A stretch of 64,000 bases of DNA from Epichloe hybrida (taxonomy: Eukaryota > Ascomycota > Sordariomycetes > Hypocreales > Clavicipitaceae): assembly GCA_019022495.1 (NCBI GenBank), contig JAFEKR010000002.1, forward strand, positions 5,704,001 to 5,768,000. Reading direction: 5' to 3'. The notes beneath the pieces are model-generated. The model searched no databases and had not been told where the DNA came from. It saw only the letters and a list, made by a program, of their open reading frames with translations. Within the stretch, counting starts at the first letter, position 1; each line of letters begins with the position of its first letter. Below, in pieces: positions 24,111 to 36,568 of this stretch. The position numbers and the translations under genes were made by a program.

Positions 24111-24879
24111 TACTTCGAGGGGGAAAGGTCCGACGTCGTCGCTGGCGAGGTTGGTTCACGTCGTGGCTTGCTGCGAGGGAAGGACGGGGTTGTAGGTTTT
24201 GGTGGGCGCGTGAGTCAAGTGCACCAGGCACGAATGGGTCGTCACAGTAGGGCGATTTGGATGGACCCGGCCGGCAAGTCGTATGGCGAAATTGTAAACG
24301 TGGACGAGTTCGAGAAGGGAAGGGGGAGGAGAAGAGACAAGACTGATGGGCATGGTGGGTGGTCATTATACTTTTTGGGGGAGTGAATGGCCCACCGCGA
24401 GAGGCCCCAGCACGGAGGAAGTCCTGAGACGAGCGTTTCAAAGGTGCGGCGGCAGGTCGTTTGACGGGTGCAGCATGGGATCAAGCACGAGACTTGTGGC
24501 GAGTGAACATGACATACGCGGTACGAGAGATTGTATTACTTGAGAAGAGAGAAAACTACTGCGTGTGTCGCCAAATAAGCATCAACAATCGGATTTCTCA
24601 TATTGGAAGGGTTGAGGGAGCCCACGTGCATATTCACGTGACTACGCAGCGAGCCTTCTTCGGCGTTCCCCTTTGTCAATTCCACACTAAGCCCGATTGG
24701 TGGATTCCCAATTGAAGGGTTGATTGATCCGTCCCCCTGGTCAGAAAAATCTCGGAGCTTTGCTCGTGTGAGGCAGGACGCGGCTCCATCTCACAATCCC
24801 AGATTTCAGCCACCCTCGAGAACTGGACCGGTCTTCACCGTGCTCACCAGTCCGCATCAGACGGGCAGGCAGGTAGGCC
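24111..24879. promoter_or_regulatory. Divergent promoter region with paired E-boxes
   Basis: This region separates the small membrane protein gene (-) from the uS5m gene (+). Two CACGTG sites lie at 24,623-24,628 and 24,635-24,640, the second inside the 8-bp palindrome TCACGTGA, and CCAAT-type sequences (GATTGG, CCCAATTG) follow at about 24,694-24,713. CACGTG is the bHLH (Cbf1-type) site and CCAAT is bound by the Hap complex, both linked to respiratory and mitochondrial genes in fungi. Use by these factors here is inferred. Confidence 0.55.
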
Positions 24880-26517
24880 ATGAGTGTTGCACGTCCGGCA
24901 CACAGCCTCCTCAGCAGGTGTATCGCGTCGACTCGATCACGAGCTACAACATCGCCAGCCGTAACCGTGCCATGCCAGCAATTTCACAGCTCAGCACCCC
25001 GTTCCAAACGGCGGTCACGGTTTAGAAATGTCAAGGCCGCCAATATGGGGCTGTTGGACCCTTCCGTGCTGGCCAAGTACCGGCAGAAAAATTTCGCAGA
25101 TTACTCCCAGGAGGAACTGGAGCTCCTGAAACAGAAGTATACCCCCGAGCAGGTGGAAGCTCTACGAGCCGGAGAAGAAGCCATCAACCCGGACGACATG
25201 ATCATGCAGGGACGACTGCGTGATGACCCATACCGACCAAACTACGTCGAGGATTACACCGTGCTCGACCCCCGATACGATGTGAAGCCGAAAGTCGACG
25301 TGACGCCGCAGGAGCCGGAGTGGCTCAACCACAGCGAGTGGGTGGACAAGTACGGCTCGACCATGTCACGATTGACCGACAAGAAGACGAGCCATCAGCT
25401 CACGAGGGCCATGGTTCGCGCTCTACGAAGAGTGAAGGAGAGCAATGGCGCGGATCTAATAGACCTGACGGAGGAGGAGCTCAAGGACATTGAAAACGAT
25501 CCCGAGCTGCTGAAGAAGTACCTTGTGGTGGAGGACGACGGCTCAGCGGAACCCGACGCGAATGCGTCGGGCCCCGACTTGCCTACGCGAGCGCAAGCCA
25601 TGAAGCTTGATGAGGCGGTAGATGCCGAGTGGAAAAGGGAGCTCGACAAGCTGTCGTCGATGACGGACGAGAGCGAGGTCGAGCCCAGCAACCTGGAGCT
25701 CCTGGCCGATGGTCCCGCGGGCATCAACCGTGCCTACTCGGCCGAGGCCGCGGAGCTGGGCAAAGTCCCAGGAGTCGAGGGCCTTTACAAGTCAGCGGCG
25801 GACCCCGAGGATGAAGGCCAGGACGACGGCGGGCACTACCAGGAAATCAAGCGTCTCACGGGCATGACGCTCAAGGACATCCAATCCATCTACCGCAAAG
25901 TGCTCGTCACCCGATGGGTATCCAACCAGACCCGTCTGGGCAAAGTGCGCAGCACGTCTGTCGTGGCCATTGCGGGCAACGGCAACGGCCGTCTCGGTCT
26001 CGGAATCGCCAAGTCCACCGAGGCAGGGCTGGCTGCCGAAACAGCCCAGCTGCTCGCCATTCGCAACATGAAGCCCATCCGACGATACGAGAACCGCACC
26101 ATTTACGGAAATGCAAAGGCCAAGGTCGCGGGGACGGTAGTGGAGCTATTTTCCCGTCCACCAGGTAAGCAAGCAAGCAAGCAAGCCCCTTCTCCCTGAC
26201 AAGCTCCTTTTTTTTTTTTTTAAATATCCTCCGTCGTCCCCCCCTTCCGATTTATAGAAAAGTTGCCATGAACTGACTGAACCCCCCGCAAACAAGGCTT
26301 CGGTCTCCGCTGCCCCCACCGCATTTTCGAAATGTGCCGCGCCTCTGGCATCCACGACGTGCACGCGCGCATGCCGCGCTCCAAGAACCCCATGAACTCC
26401 GTCAAGGCGGCGTACGAGGCTCTCACCAACCAGGTTGACCCGGAGGAGATTGCCATCGGGCGGGGCAAGAAGATGGTTGATGTGAGGAAGGTGTATTATG
26501 GTGGAGCTGTATACTAG
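24880..26517 (+). CDS. mrps5: Mitochondrial ribosomal protein uS5m (MRPS5)
   Basis: Two exons (24,880-26,164; 26,297-26,517) give 501 residues. The N-terminus is Arg/Ser-rich without acids, as in mitochondrial presequences. A long fungal-specific acidic middle follows. The S5 core is C-terminal: the double-stranded-RNA-binding S5 fold with VSNQTRLGKVRSTSVVAIAGNGNGRLGLGIAKS, then the C-terminal S5 domain (PPGFGLRCPHRIFEMCRASGI; MPRSKNPMNSVKAAYEAL), which spans the splice junction in frame. uS5 sits at the mRNA entrance of the small subunit and influences decoding fidelity. The 132-bp intron carries a (CAAG)n run and a 13-T tract. Paired E-boxes and CCAAT sites upstream fit a nuclear gene for mitochondrial translation. 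Confidence 0.93.
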
Positions 26518-26667
26518 TAGATGGTGGGTTGAAAAGCGCATGATGGATGGATTTGCCATCTTCTTTCTGCATTGTACACGACTTGTACACTACTGTACAC
26601 TACTGTTCTTGCCAGCCAACCCATTGTGCATGCATTTGTCGGAACTCTTTTTCCTCTCACATGTCCT

Positions 26668-26981
26668 TCACTCCCCCCCTCCCCCCTCATACTCCTGCTG
26701 CAAAACGATGCTATAAACACTCGTCTTCAGCAGCGTAAACGCCAGGCTCGTCCTCCTCTCCAGCTCCCTCAGCCCGTCCGCTATCTCCAGCGACGAATCG
26801 CTCGCCAGCTCGTCCAGTCTCGACGCGAGCTTCCCCGCAAGTCAGCACAGTAACGTCCGAACACATTAGGGAAGGGGCCGCGACACACCCTCTTCATGTT
26901 ATCTGCCAGTCGTTCGTATTCCTCGAGCACCTCGTGCTCCAAGGGCGACAGTTCATGCTGCGAGAGGATATTCTGCTCCAT
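26668..26981 (-). CDS. dad3: DASH complex subunit Dad3
   Basis: Two short exons on the minus strand, 26,981-26,889 and 26,829-26,668, joined across a 59-bp intron (GTGTGT donor, GAAG acceptor), give 84 residues, matching the usual Dad3 size of about 90. Exon 1 encodes LSPLEHEVLEEYERLADNMK, the family's leading helix. Exon 2 gives LDELASD...LRELERRTSLAFTLLKTSVYSIVLQQ, the second helical block. Dad3 is one of ten subunits of the DASH/Dam1 ring that couples kinetochores to microtubule plus ends in fungi. The ending EYEGGGGE is encoded by a G-rich run. It converges on the uS5m gene, with only 150 bp between the stop codons. Confidence 0.87.
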
Positions 26982-27546
26982 CTCGTGTTCTTGTCGAGAG
27001 AGGGGGGGGGGGGAGAAGTTGTTGCATGTGTGATTTCGCACAAGTGCCTGCCTGCCTTGCTTTGACGCGCATGTGACTTGTTGACGCGTTGGAAATGGCT
27101 TGGCTTGGCTTGCCCCCACTCCAACTGACCGCACAACTAACTTATAACTGCCTTCACCAAAACTGGCCTGGCTTGGCTTGCAAGTTGTGGCTGGTTCTTG
27201 CAGGAACACAGTAAAACACAGTAATGACAATGACTAGCAACCAGACATTTATTATTTACACTACTCTGGAATAATACTAATCATTCAATTCATAACCATA
27301 TCACACAAGAAAACAAGCCCGGTAGACAAGACGAACCGCTCCAAAAAAAAAAAAAAAAAAAAAAAAGCTGTGCAATCTCTCCCAGTCCCCGTACTCTGTA
27401 ATCCATATGGAAAAAATCATCATCGCAAAGAAAAAAATAAAAGGGAGCGCGCGCAACCGTGAAAGCCAAGTTTCCTTCCCACAAGGCGCCGTGCAGATCC
27501 CGTATATATCGTCGTCACTCGCCGTCTTCTACCTCTCGGCCGCCCC
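26982..27546. other. Intergenic region with homopolymer tracts
   Basis: A 12-G run near 27,002-27,013 and a long A run near 27,342-27,366 stand out. This region holds the dad3 promoter and the 3' end of the large coiled-coil gene. No further gene is seen. Homopolymers of this length are prone to length error in sequencing. Confidence 0.6.
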
Positions 27547-30500
27547 CTAGCTTCCATATACAACCATGCCTGTCTGATCGCCGGCGTGCGTGCCGACTGC
27601 ACTCTCCGTGTAGTCACTGCTCATATCGTCGTAATCGCTGTGTCCCGCTTCGGATTCCGTGTACTGGCTGCTGGAGATGACCGTGGTTCCAGCACTACTG
27701 CGACGCAAAGTGTCCGCGTCACTTCCCTCGCCGTCTTCATCCACCACAGAGTCGAGGATGGAGCTATTCCCAGCTGTGTAGTCGGCCGTGCTGGCTGCGG
27801 GCCAAGGAGAAGCACTGTCAGGCTCTTCAATCTCCTCCACCGTTTCCCTGGCCCCTAGGTTCTCCTTGTCCTCCTCCCCGAATCCCTTGCCTAAACCGCC
27901 ACCCCAACTGCGCTTGCGGAGAACATTGTTGCCGCCTGCTGTTCTGACACTCTGGCTTCGCTTGACAAACGCAGACGGCGAGCTGCTGCTCATCTGGCTG
28001 AGGGATGCAATACGTCGGGCCGATCCATTGTGCGTGGCAGCAGCCAGGTTCCTCTTGGTCGAGAGAGCCATGCTGACTGCTGGGCGGTTGGATTTGGCAT
28101 TGCTTGTCGTCGTCGTCTTCGTCTCTCCGCCGTCGGCCGCGGGTTTCCTGACTCGTTTGCGGTTCATGTCGTCGCGCCCTCTGTTGCTCTTGGCCATCAA
28201 GAGGACACGGGAATGATCCATGACCCCTTCCACGATGCGACGCTCCAGTCTGTCAGCACGATGCTCCATATCAAACAACTCTTCTTTACGGAGACGCAGA
28301 GCTGTTTCGAGTGACCCAACATCGCCTGCAAGACGAGTCTTTTGCCTGATCAAGCTTTCCTGCTCTGTGCGCAGGTTGATGACACTGCGACGAAGTCTCT
28401 CCTCCTCATCCTTGAGGCTGAGCACCGAGGCCTCCACGTGGTCGCGTTCGGCCAACTTGCGCTCCAGTTCTAGAATCGTGTCTTGCAACGTCCTTTCTCG
28501 ATCCTCGTGCTCGTTCTCGATGCGTCTAGTCTGGTCGGAAAGGAACTGGGATATCTCAGCCGCCGTGTTGACAACAGACTGGTGAACTTTGTCCAATGTC
28601 TGAAGTTGTGATAAAGCTTGGGTTGATGCGGTGCTTTGGTCAACAAGCTTGTCGAGCTTTTCCTGAACCGACGTATCATCGTATCGTTGTTCAGCTAGCT
28701 TCTCAAGCTTCTCTCTGACTTCTGTATCGTCATATTTTGACTCCACCAGCAGGCTCAGCTTCTCCTTCACATCCGAATCATCGTACTTCTCCGGTGCAGG
28801 AGGAAGCATTGCCTGATCAAATGGCTTGACCTCGGCAATCTTGTCGCTGATGTCAGTAGTTGATGACTTGGAATGTTCGAAATGCTCTCCCACAAGTAGC
28901 AGAATATCCTTGACAGCCTCCAAAATCTGCGGCTGCATCTCCTTCATCTCGCCCTGCAGCCCTTCTACAGCCGAGACAGCTTGTTGGATGTGCTCGCGTG
29001 TCTGCTCATGCTCGCTCTTGCCTTCTGTCTGGTTTTCTTCTGTTCGGGAAGCAAGATCCTCCACCTTTGAAAAGACTGTCTTTGATGCTTCTTCCATCTT
29101 TTCGAGAGAGTCAGTGACCGTTGAGCCGAGAGTGTCAATCAAAAGTTTCAGGTCCTCGGCGACAGCCTTTGTGCTGACCACCGCTGCTTCAGTCTCGAGT
29201 CCGCGTGCCTCGTTGGCGTCCGACTTCTCCTCCATAGTAGCCTTGAACTCGTCGTACTTGGCAATGAGCTCGGTGATTTTGCCGTCAATCTTGGTGCCAA
29301 TGTTGTCGGCCGCCTCTTGCAACTTCTCGTTGGATTCCAGTCGGGCACCAGCAACGATTTCCTTGCTCTCCTCGAATTGAGCCTTCATCGTCTCAAACAT
29401 CTCTTTGAGGTCTGCACCAACATTCTCGTTCTTGTCAATCTTCTCGCTCATGCCTTCAAACAGCTTGCTGAGGCCATCGATCCCGGACGAGCCATCTTCC
29501 ACCTTAGTCTGGAGGGCCTGCTGGAACTCCTCCAAGAACGTCTTGACCTCTGTCACACGATCCGCCACTCCGACAATCTCGGCCTGACGATCATCCATTG
29601 CCTTGGCCGTGGTATCGGTATGGGTCTCGATCATCTCTTTGGCTTCCTTGAGAATGGTCTCCAGATTGGCGACATCGTCTTTGTTAGAAATAGTGGCAAA
29701 GTCTGTGCCCGTAAGGCCGTCGACGGCAGTCTTGATTTCCAACACGACGGCCTCAACAGCCTCAACTCCAATCTTCGTGGCCATCTCCTCGTCGGCAGAT
29801 GGCGCCTGGTCGCTCTTCTCCTTCATCTCTTCCAGGGTCAGGCTGAGTTGAGTGACAAGCGTCTCGAGTGCAGATAGGTCCTCCTTGCGAGAGATGCTGC
29901 TGAGCTGCTCCGAGATGGAATTCATCGTCTCGCGAGACTCGAGAACAAGCGTCTCAACTGCGTCAATGTGTTCTTTGCGAACGGCCTGCTCGCCTTCGAT
30001 AAGATCGTCCAGGCTGGCTTTCGTGTTGCGCAAGATGGTTTCGATAGCCAGTACATCGTCCTTGGTAGCTGCGTCACTGTCGGCAGTAGCGCCGTCATCC
30101 TGTGATCCTTCTGTTGGCTCGGCAGCGGTGGCGGCAGCCGCAGCAGCTGGCTCACGGGATCGCACCTCGTCAACTCCTTCTTGTACGCTGCGAAGCATCT
30201 CTTCCAAGTGGACGAGGTCCTCTCGGTGAATGCTCTCGGTTTCAGCCCCAGGTTCCATGGCTTCGACCTTGATCCGAAGTTGGGTGATCAGGACCTCGAG
30301 ATTCCTAATATCGTCCTTCTTCACCATGTCCGCCGGGATGATGGCGCGGTCGTTGTCCTCCTCATCGATGGTTGCAACGGCTGCGACAGCGGCGACAGCT
30401 CTGTCATTGCTGTTATCCCGGATGTTTTCAATGTCAGACCTAACCGATTCAAGGCCCGACTTGAGAGCGTCCAGAATCTCGTCGTTGGCAGTCAAATCAA

Positions 30501-33404
30501 CAGGTTTGTTGGAAACCCTGTCAAACCCAGCACGGAGGTCATTCAGTCCATCGTGAATGGCGTCAAGAATCTCGCTCGTCTCGGGTCGCGGCCGCAGAAT
30601 CTCTTGCCGCAGGCTAGTCAGTCCGTTGTGCAGTGCATCCAGTACCTCCTGATTGTTGGCACCAGGAACAGCTTGGGGTGTGGCAGGCACCATGGAAGAG
30701 TTCACGATGTCTCGCAAGCCCTCGAGCTCGGTCTGCAGATGCTCGCGCGAGTCATCGTTCGCTTGGGAGACTACCTTCGAGACCTCTTCCTTGAACTCCT
30801 CCATGGTGCGAGACAGGTTGTCCATGAATTCTTCGTGGCCAGCCGCACCAGAGACTCGGTCGACGTAGCCTTCTATGGCAATTCGAAGATTCTCAAGCCC
30901 ATCTTTTGTGGCGTCTAAAACTTGTTCCGTGTCTCGTCCATTGGCGGCAACATTCTCCTTTGCCTCCTCCGAAACGGCCCTAAATTCCAACTTCATATAC
31001 TCCATGATGTCTTGCAAGCGAGTTACAATTTCGTCGTTGTTGGGCACAGCAATGAGGGCATCACTTCGAGGTAGGTCCAGTCCGCTGAGGCCTTCGCGGA
31101 CTGCATGAACCATATCCTTGTGTGACATATCGTTGCCAATAGCGGAGGCCGCAACAGGGAACTCAAACTCTTCCAGACAATCGCGAACAGCGTCTATGAT
31201 TTCATCTCGTGACAGTGATGCTGGTGTGTCGACCTGGGGTGGTGTGAAATGCTTCAGTCCCTCCACAACAGCCTTAAATACCTCGTCGCGCGTAGCAGCT
31301 TCGGGTCGCTCGTCACGAGGGGCATATTCTTGGAGTCCCTCCTTGAGACAGGCTAGGACTTCTTCTCTCTCAAGACCAAGCTGTTGTACCTCAATCTCGG
31401 GCTTGTAGTTCTCCCAGGCGTCTCTGACGGCTTCAATCACGTCATCCCTGCTCAGATCGGGCATGTCGTTGTCTCTAGAAGAAGCCTCATTGTCCCGCAA
31501 TGCAGCACGCATAGCGTTGTAAATTTCCTGGTAGTCAACAGCAGTCTTTTGGGACGATTGTGACTGGGCAGACTGGCGCCGATGCTCCCTCAAGACATTA
31601 TTCAACTGCTCCTTCATCTGCTCAAGACCTTCATCGATGACTCTCGAGACTTCGTCCTTGCTGGGGGCTTCGGCCTCGTCGATCCCTTTAACTCCCATCT
31701 TTTCCAATCTCTTTCCCAGTTCTCGTCCCATGCCGAGGACCTCCCCTCTCAGCTCACGAACGAGAGCCTTCACCTCTGCAGTCAAGCCCCCGCCTTGGGC
31801 GACGCTGTCCTTGACGGATCGGATGATCTTCATGAGGTCGTCATTCACGAGATCGGCACCGCGTCCAGGGGGAGCAGATGACCTTCTGCTGTCGGTATTG
31901 TAAAGAAGCCTCTCGACACGTTGAGTCAATGGGCCGCTCCCCGGTCTCTGCAACTCCAAGTCTTCTTCACTCATACTCCTGCCCCTGCTTGCGTTTCCCA
32001 GGACCACGGCATTCTCTGATTGTGAACGAACATATTCTGCCAGCTCGTCGACTTTGGACGAAGTTGCCATGCCCGACAGCTTTTGCGAAAGCTCAGTGAG
32101 TAGGCCAACAAGAGATTCATGGCCGTCATTGGTGCCAAGACCATTCCAGATCTTCTGTAGCAGCATCAGCGATGCAGAAGTATCTACTCCAGATAATGAT
32201 GGAGTGCTTGTGGAGCCGCCGTCAATTGACTCGGCGAAACTTTTTGGTGAAGGTATTCTGGGGAGCTGGAATGGCCGTGAATGCGAGGGTGGGGAGCCGT
32301 ATGGCTTGTTGTCAAGGTAAGGGCCGTTGAAGGATGCGATTCGGCTGGAAGTCTCGTGGATGTTTCCCACGAGCTCTCGCAGGCTCTTTCGAACATCTTC
32401 ATCCCTGCTCTTTGTCGCCTCCTTCAGGCTCAGCAAGTCGGTGGCATTGTCCCGACTTCGCCGGGTGAGGGCCGACATTTCCTTTTGAAGAGACGTAGCA
32501 ATATTGGTCAGAGTAATCAGTTGTGCAGCAACATCATCCGCGGAGTAAGGCACTCTGGGAGTCGACCCGTTGTTGACATTTGACTGAGCAGGCTCGGCCT
32601 CTCTCGAATTAGGTTTGGCACCCATGGTTTGCAAGGCGAGCATGGTCGAGCTCTGAGGCGGCGTACTTTCACCCAAAATACTTTGGGGAGGCCGTCGAGC
32701 AGTCGGTCTTAAAATGGGTGTCAGGCTTGGTCCAGGAGTAGGAGTCGAGTTGGCAGAGTCACTATCTTCACGCCTCGGCTCTGGCGGTAGTTCTCTTGGC
32801 GTAGTAGGTGTTGAAGGCCTGGGATCAGATTTGTTCCAGCTTCCTTCAATCATCAAACTAAGGCCTCGCACAGAACCAGGCTGCAGGGACTGAAGACGAC
32901 GATGCGAGCCACCCTTGACGAGGGCTCGCTCTGGGGATTCGCCTCCACGCTTGACGATGGCGCTGTTTTCCCGCGCCCGCTCGTTCAAGGCAGCATGGGC
33001 AGACTGGATGGCGCTCGACGTGCTGGCACGCGAAGTCAAGCCGGGCGACTGAGGGTTCGGATTCAGCGGTAAAGGCGGCGGAGCTCGTTTTGGATCTGAG
33101 CTATCCCACCTGTTGTGTATATTAGTTTTAACATCCAAGAGGGCATGGAAACGAAACAAATCGGAGATGAGAGCGATGCAAACACCGTTTCTCCCCGTTT
33201 GTCTCTCTCTCTCTCTGCCTTTCTCCTCTAGGAACAGGACGAGGACAGCGGAAAGACAGCTGGTGGTCAAGAACAGAGGAACGATTCAAGTACGCACATG
33301 GGAACGAGAGCTCTGAAATTTTGGTCCGAAGACGCAGAATGTTGATGTTTCAGGTATCTTTCGCCATCTCTGGAAGACACCGAATCCCAGTCGGATGGGG
33401 ACAT
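27547..33404 (-). CDS. Giant repeat-rich coiled-coil protein
   Basis: Two exons on the minus strand, 33,404-33,298 and 33,109-27,547, joined in phase 2 across a 188-bp intron, give 1,889 residues starting MSPSDWDSVSS. The N-terminal 250 residues are Pro/Ser-rich (WDSSDPKRAPPPLPLNP). About residues 500-1000 contain ten or more helical repeats of the form (R/N)DE(I/V)hDAhxxGL. About residues 1000-1240 carry a second repeat type, KxDhxxLExhhxxhxxxhxxL. Near residues 1500-1580 there are three copies of YDD(S/T)xVxEKLxxL. A long charged coiled coil and a basic Ser-rich tail follow. No catalytic motif is visible. It is most likely a structural or tethering protein of the cortex, septum or cytoskeleton; I cannot assign it to a named family. 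The upstream exon is supported by a proper donor and acceptor and removes an unlikely in-intron N-terminus. Confidence 0.85.
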
Positions 33405-34559
33405 GGTTTCGAGCTAAACCAACGGCCTTTCCACTATTGAAAGAGAGGGCAACGCCCTTGTATCGTGGGTGTTGTGTGAGGAATGGAAAGCGTCTGGGCG
33501 AGGAATGCGGACCACCCGCCGCTGCGACTCTTTTCTATGGGGAAGCAAAAGTAGTGATGCAAAAAGGATGACACCAGCAACAACAACAAATGTGAGTGCG
33601 CTTTTTGTCTGTATCACAAACAGTATATCGAATAGGTTGTGTTTTAGCCGAGCAGAAAACTTGACGCGATCAATTCAGTGTCGTTTCCTCATAGTCGTAT
33701 ATTTAAAGGTTGCGGGGTTCTTGTTGTCCTCTGAGGATGATTGTTGACGGGCTGCCAACACAGCTCGCTCCATTGTTGGACTGCAAAGTGGGTGATGCTT
33801 TGGGGGCGCAAGGTCGTGCGTTGCACAGGGCAACGGCACATAGGAGTGGGTCCATGACACCAGTAGTAAAGAACAAGATTGTGGCTTGTGAACCTGTCAC
33901 GCACGCTGCACGGCTAGCTGGCAGCATCGCGTCAATCGTCTTTCTTGTCTGCATCTGTATCCAACATCAGTGGCCGGTTCAGGGGCGGCTTGGGCATCGA
34001 AGGCGGCAGCAGTATTGGCACACACGTCACCAGCACGGGGTCATACAGTCAAAATGATATTGTGTTTTCCTCTCTCTGCTTGCTTGAGAGTCAAGAAGAC
34101 AACTCATCAGGTTGTAGATGTCACTGTATCACCAGTGACTGGCTGGGTCTTATGTAGGTCCTTGTCTCATCATAGTGCACAGTGCCTGAATTCATCATGC
34201 TTAACTCAGGTTCTTCGTGCAGATTGCTCGACGCAACGCCGATATGGTAGCAGATCCCAGGAAATGAATGGGGTCGTCATTATTGATTTGCACAGAGTAG
34301 AGTGCCCATTGCTTTCAAACATGTCCATCCTGCGTCCGAATCTCCGTGATTTTCCAGAGGCAACTTTCTGCGGTTGACCAAGCGCCAGGGTAGTGTATAT
34401 ATATCCCCAAGGGCAATGCAGATCTTTTCCAAACCACCAGCTCCCTCACCGTACAATGACCAACCTCAGAAAATCGTCTCCTTATATATAGCCAAAGCAA
34501 AAACAAAAAAGGTATCCCGAGCCTGTCAAATGATTACAAAGAAAGCCATGTCCGATTTT
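33405..34559. other. Intergenic region
   Basis: About 1.15 kb between two minus-strand genes. It should carry the promoter of the coiled-coil gene and the 3' end of the carrier gene. Open frames here are short, lack recognisable motifs, and have no splice logic. No RNA gene recognised. Confidence 0.5.
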
Positions 34560-35969
34560 TTACTTGGAGAAAGCGGCGTCAAACGCGGGGATCAAAGTCT
34601 GAGCAAGCCAGAAAGAGAAGACAAGCTTTGGACCGGTCATGAGCAGCTATAACAAATATCAGCATGTGAAAGTGTTCGAAGCGCTCTGCGGTCAATATTC
34701 GAAATTATGGCCACGTTGATCAGGGGTTTCCTCTTACCTTGGGAACTAAACCCTTGAAGAAACTCGAGAAACCTTCTTGACGAGCCATGTTGGTCAAGAT
34801 TCGGAAACCACTTTCGGGATTATCAAAGTTGCGGTTCTGGATTCGGGTCTTGATGACATCGAGCGGGGCAGATACAAGAAGGGAGGCAGATGCACCGGCA
34901 ATAGAAGCAACGAAATTCTGGTACCATGTGGCCTTGTTGTAATCTTGAAGCTGGAACATGTACTCCTTGGCAAAAGCCGAACCTCCGAAAAGCTGTCAAG
35001 ATCCACCATCATTAGCCTTCGTGCACCAACCAGCGCAACTGCGGTTTTCCGTTTTTGTGAAATCATACCGCGAAAGAACCGGGAGCGTTACGGGCTGCAG
35101 TCCAGCCCCAGCCACGGTACAGGCCAAACCCCTCATCGGCGACAATCTTGAGGACACCGCGCCCCTTGAAGGCTTCGGGATTCGTTTGGCGTTTAATCTT
35201 TAGGACGTCGAGGGGCAATAGAACGACCTCTCCAATACCGATCAGACTATAGACGCCAAACGTGTCAATAATGCTCAGTAGAGCTTGTCTCTCTTAATTT
35301 TGGACGAAAGAAGGTGCCAAAAGAGAACGCATGCGAGTGTGACGCACCTGCCAGCAGTGGAGTGCATGATGGCCTTGCCCGTCTTCTTGCCAAAGGCCTG
35401 TTCAAAATCGTTGCCATGATGCTTGGCTAAATAATCCCGCGCAACGGGTTGACCGCCATATTTGTAGATTCGCTGAAGGACCTTGTAACCAGCAGCGTAA
35501 CCGAGGCCAGGGAATAGCGAGATGAATTTCCGACCGACTGGCGCACTAGCCTTGTCCTTGAAGACGACCTGGCCGAGCTGGGCAGCACTGGCAACCTATT
35601 CGCGATAAGAGAAAACACGGTCAGCTCACCCGTCACATTTTCAATAACTCCGTATTCAATTGCCATGGTGTGTTGCGGACGGGATGCTCTTACTCGGGTC
35701 TGATTGCTCATCAGTCGCTTGGCAATAGTATCGGCCTGCGAAAATAAGCGTTAGACTCAATTCCGTCTCATTCTGCCGTTGGGCATTCCTCGAAAAGTAC
35801 GAACAGGATGGAAAATGGCCAGCTCGGCAATACCAGCGGATCCTATCACCAACGGTCAGTAGCTTGGTCGACAAGTTGAACCTTGGCCCTCATCGAGCAT
35901 ACCTGAGCCCACGAGTCTGGCCAAATTAGACTCCTTTTCCCGGCCTGCATTTCCTGTCGGCGGTGACAT
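34560..35969 (-). CDS. yhm2: Mitochondrial citrate/oxoglutarate carrier (Yhm2-type)
   Basis: Seven exons on the minus strand (35,969-35,903; 35,842-35,805; 35,735-35,694; 35,595-35,348; 35,246-35,069; 34,992-34,738; 34,646-34,560) give 304 residues, the size of a mitochondrial carrier. Signature PX(D/E)XX(K/R) boxes are visible: HPADTIAKR in the first repeat, PLDVLKIKR in the second, PLDVIKTRI in the third. Spacing and wording (GSAGIAELAIFHPADTIAKRLMSN and the end LLMTGPKLVFSFWLAQTLIP) match the Yhm2 subfamily, which exchanges citrate for oxoglutarate across the inner membrane and supports cytosolic NADPH. Exons 2 and 3 are only 38 and 42 nt. The donor after exon 2 (GTTCGT) is weak, but the frame requires it. 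Confidence 0.9.
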
Positions 35970-36568
35970 TGCGAGGGATTCTGTGGTAGGAGCGCGCAAA
36001 AGAGGTGAGAAAAATCCCACTACCCGATTAAGTGGTTAAGATAATGCAAGGCAGGAGAGCAGACGGGAAAGGAATGGAAAGAAAGAAAGAAAAGGGCCAT
36101 CAGTACACATGGGCTGATGACAAGGACGGATGGGGAAATTTTTGAATGGCGTCAGGGGTGCCTGAGCTTGTGGTTGCCGAGATCGGGAGCGCACGCGACG
36201 GCCGGTGGTGGCTCAGAGAAAATCCGTGTGCATTTCGGCATTTGTCGATTACCCTACACCTCGCCCGGATTCTTAGAGGCCGTCATGTCATGGTGAGAAT
36301 AACAGTCATGCATAAGTGTGTGGCATCTTACTCTAATCGGCATATATTTAAGCACGGCCAATGGTCCAACGTCAGTTCGTATCTAGTGTGGTCTGCGTTG
36401 AATTTCCTCGGGCCAGCCTTATTAGATGCGGACTTGCACTGTCAAAAACGTTCGATCCATCTATCCTAGCTACTCATAAAGGCTTCTCGAGAACCGAATG
36501 CACTCCCCAAACATTCGGTGCAATGACACGTACATTCGCAGCAGCACTGCCCCTCCCCTCCCCTCCCC
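35970..36568. other. Intergenic region
   Basis: This is the promoter of the carrier gene on the left and the 3' end of the Pol III subunit gene on the right. A GAAA repeat lies near 36,078-36,094 and a (CCCCT)n run near 36,550-36,568. No gene is seen. Confidence 0.5.

Noticed and set aside
30181..30918. 245-codon plus-strand frame opposite the coiled-coil gene
   Set aside because: A shadow of the repeat-rich coding sequence on the minus strand; one of many such frames along it.
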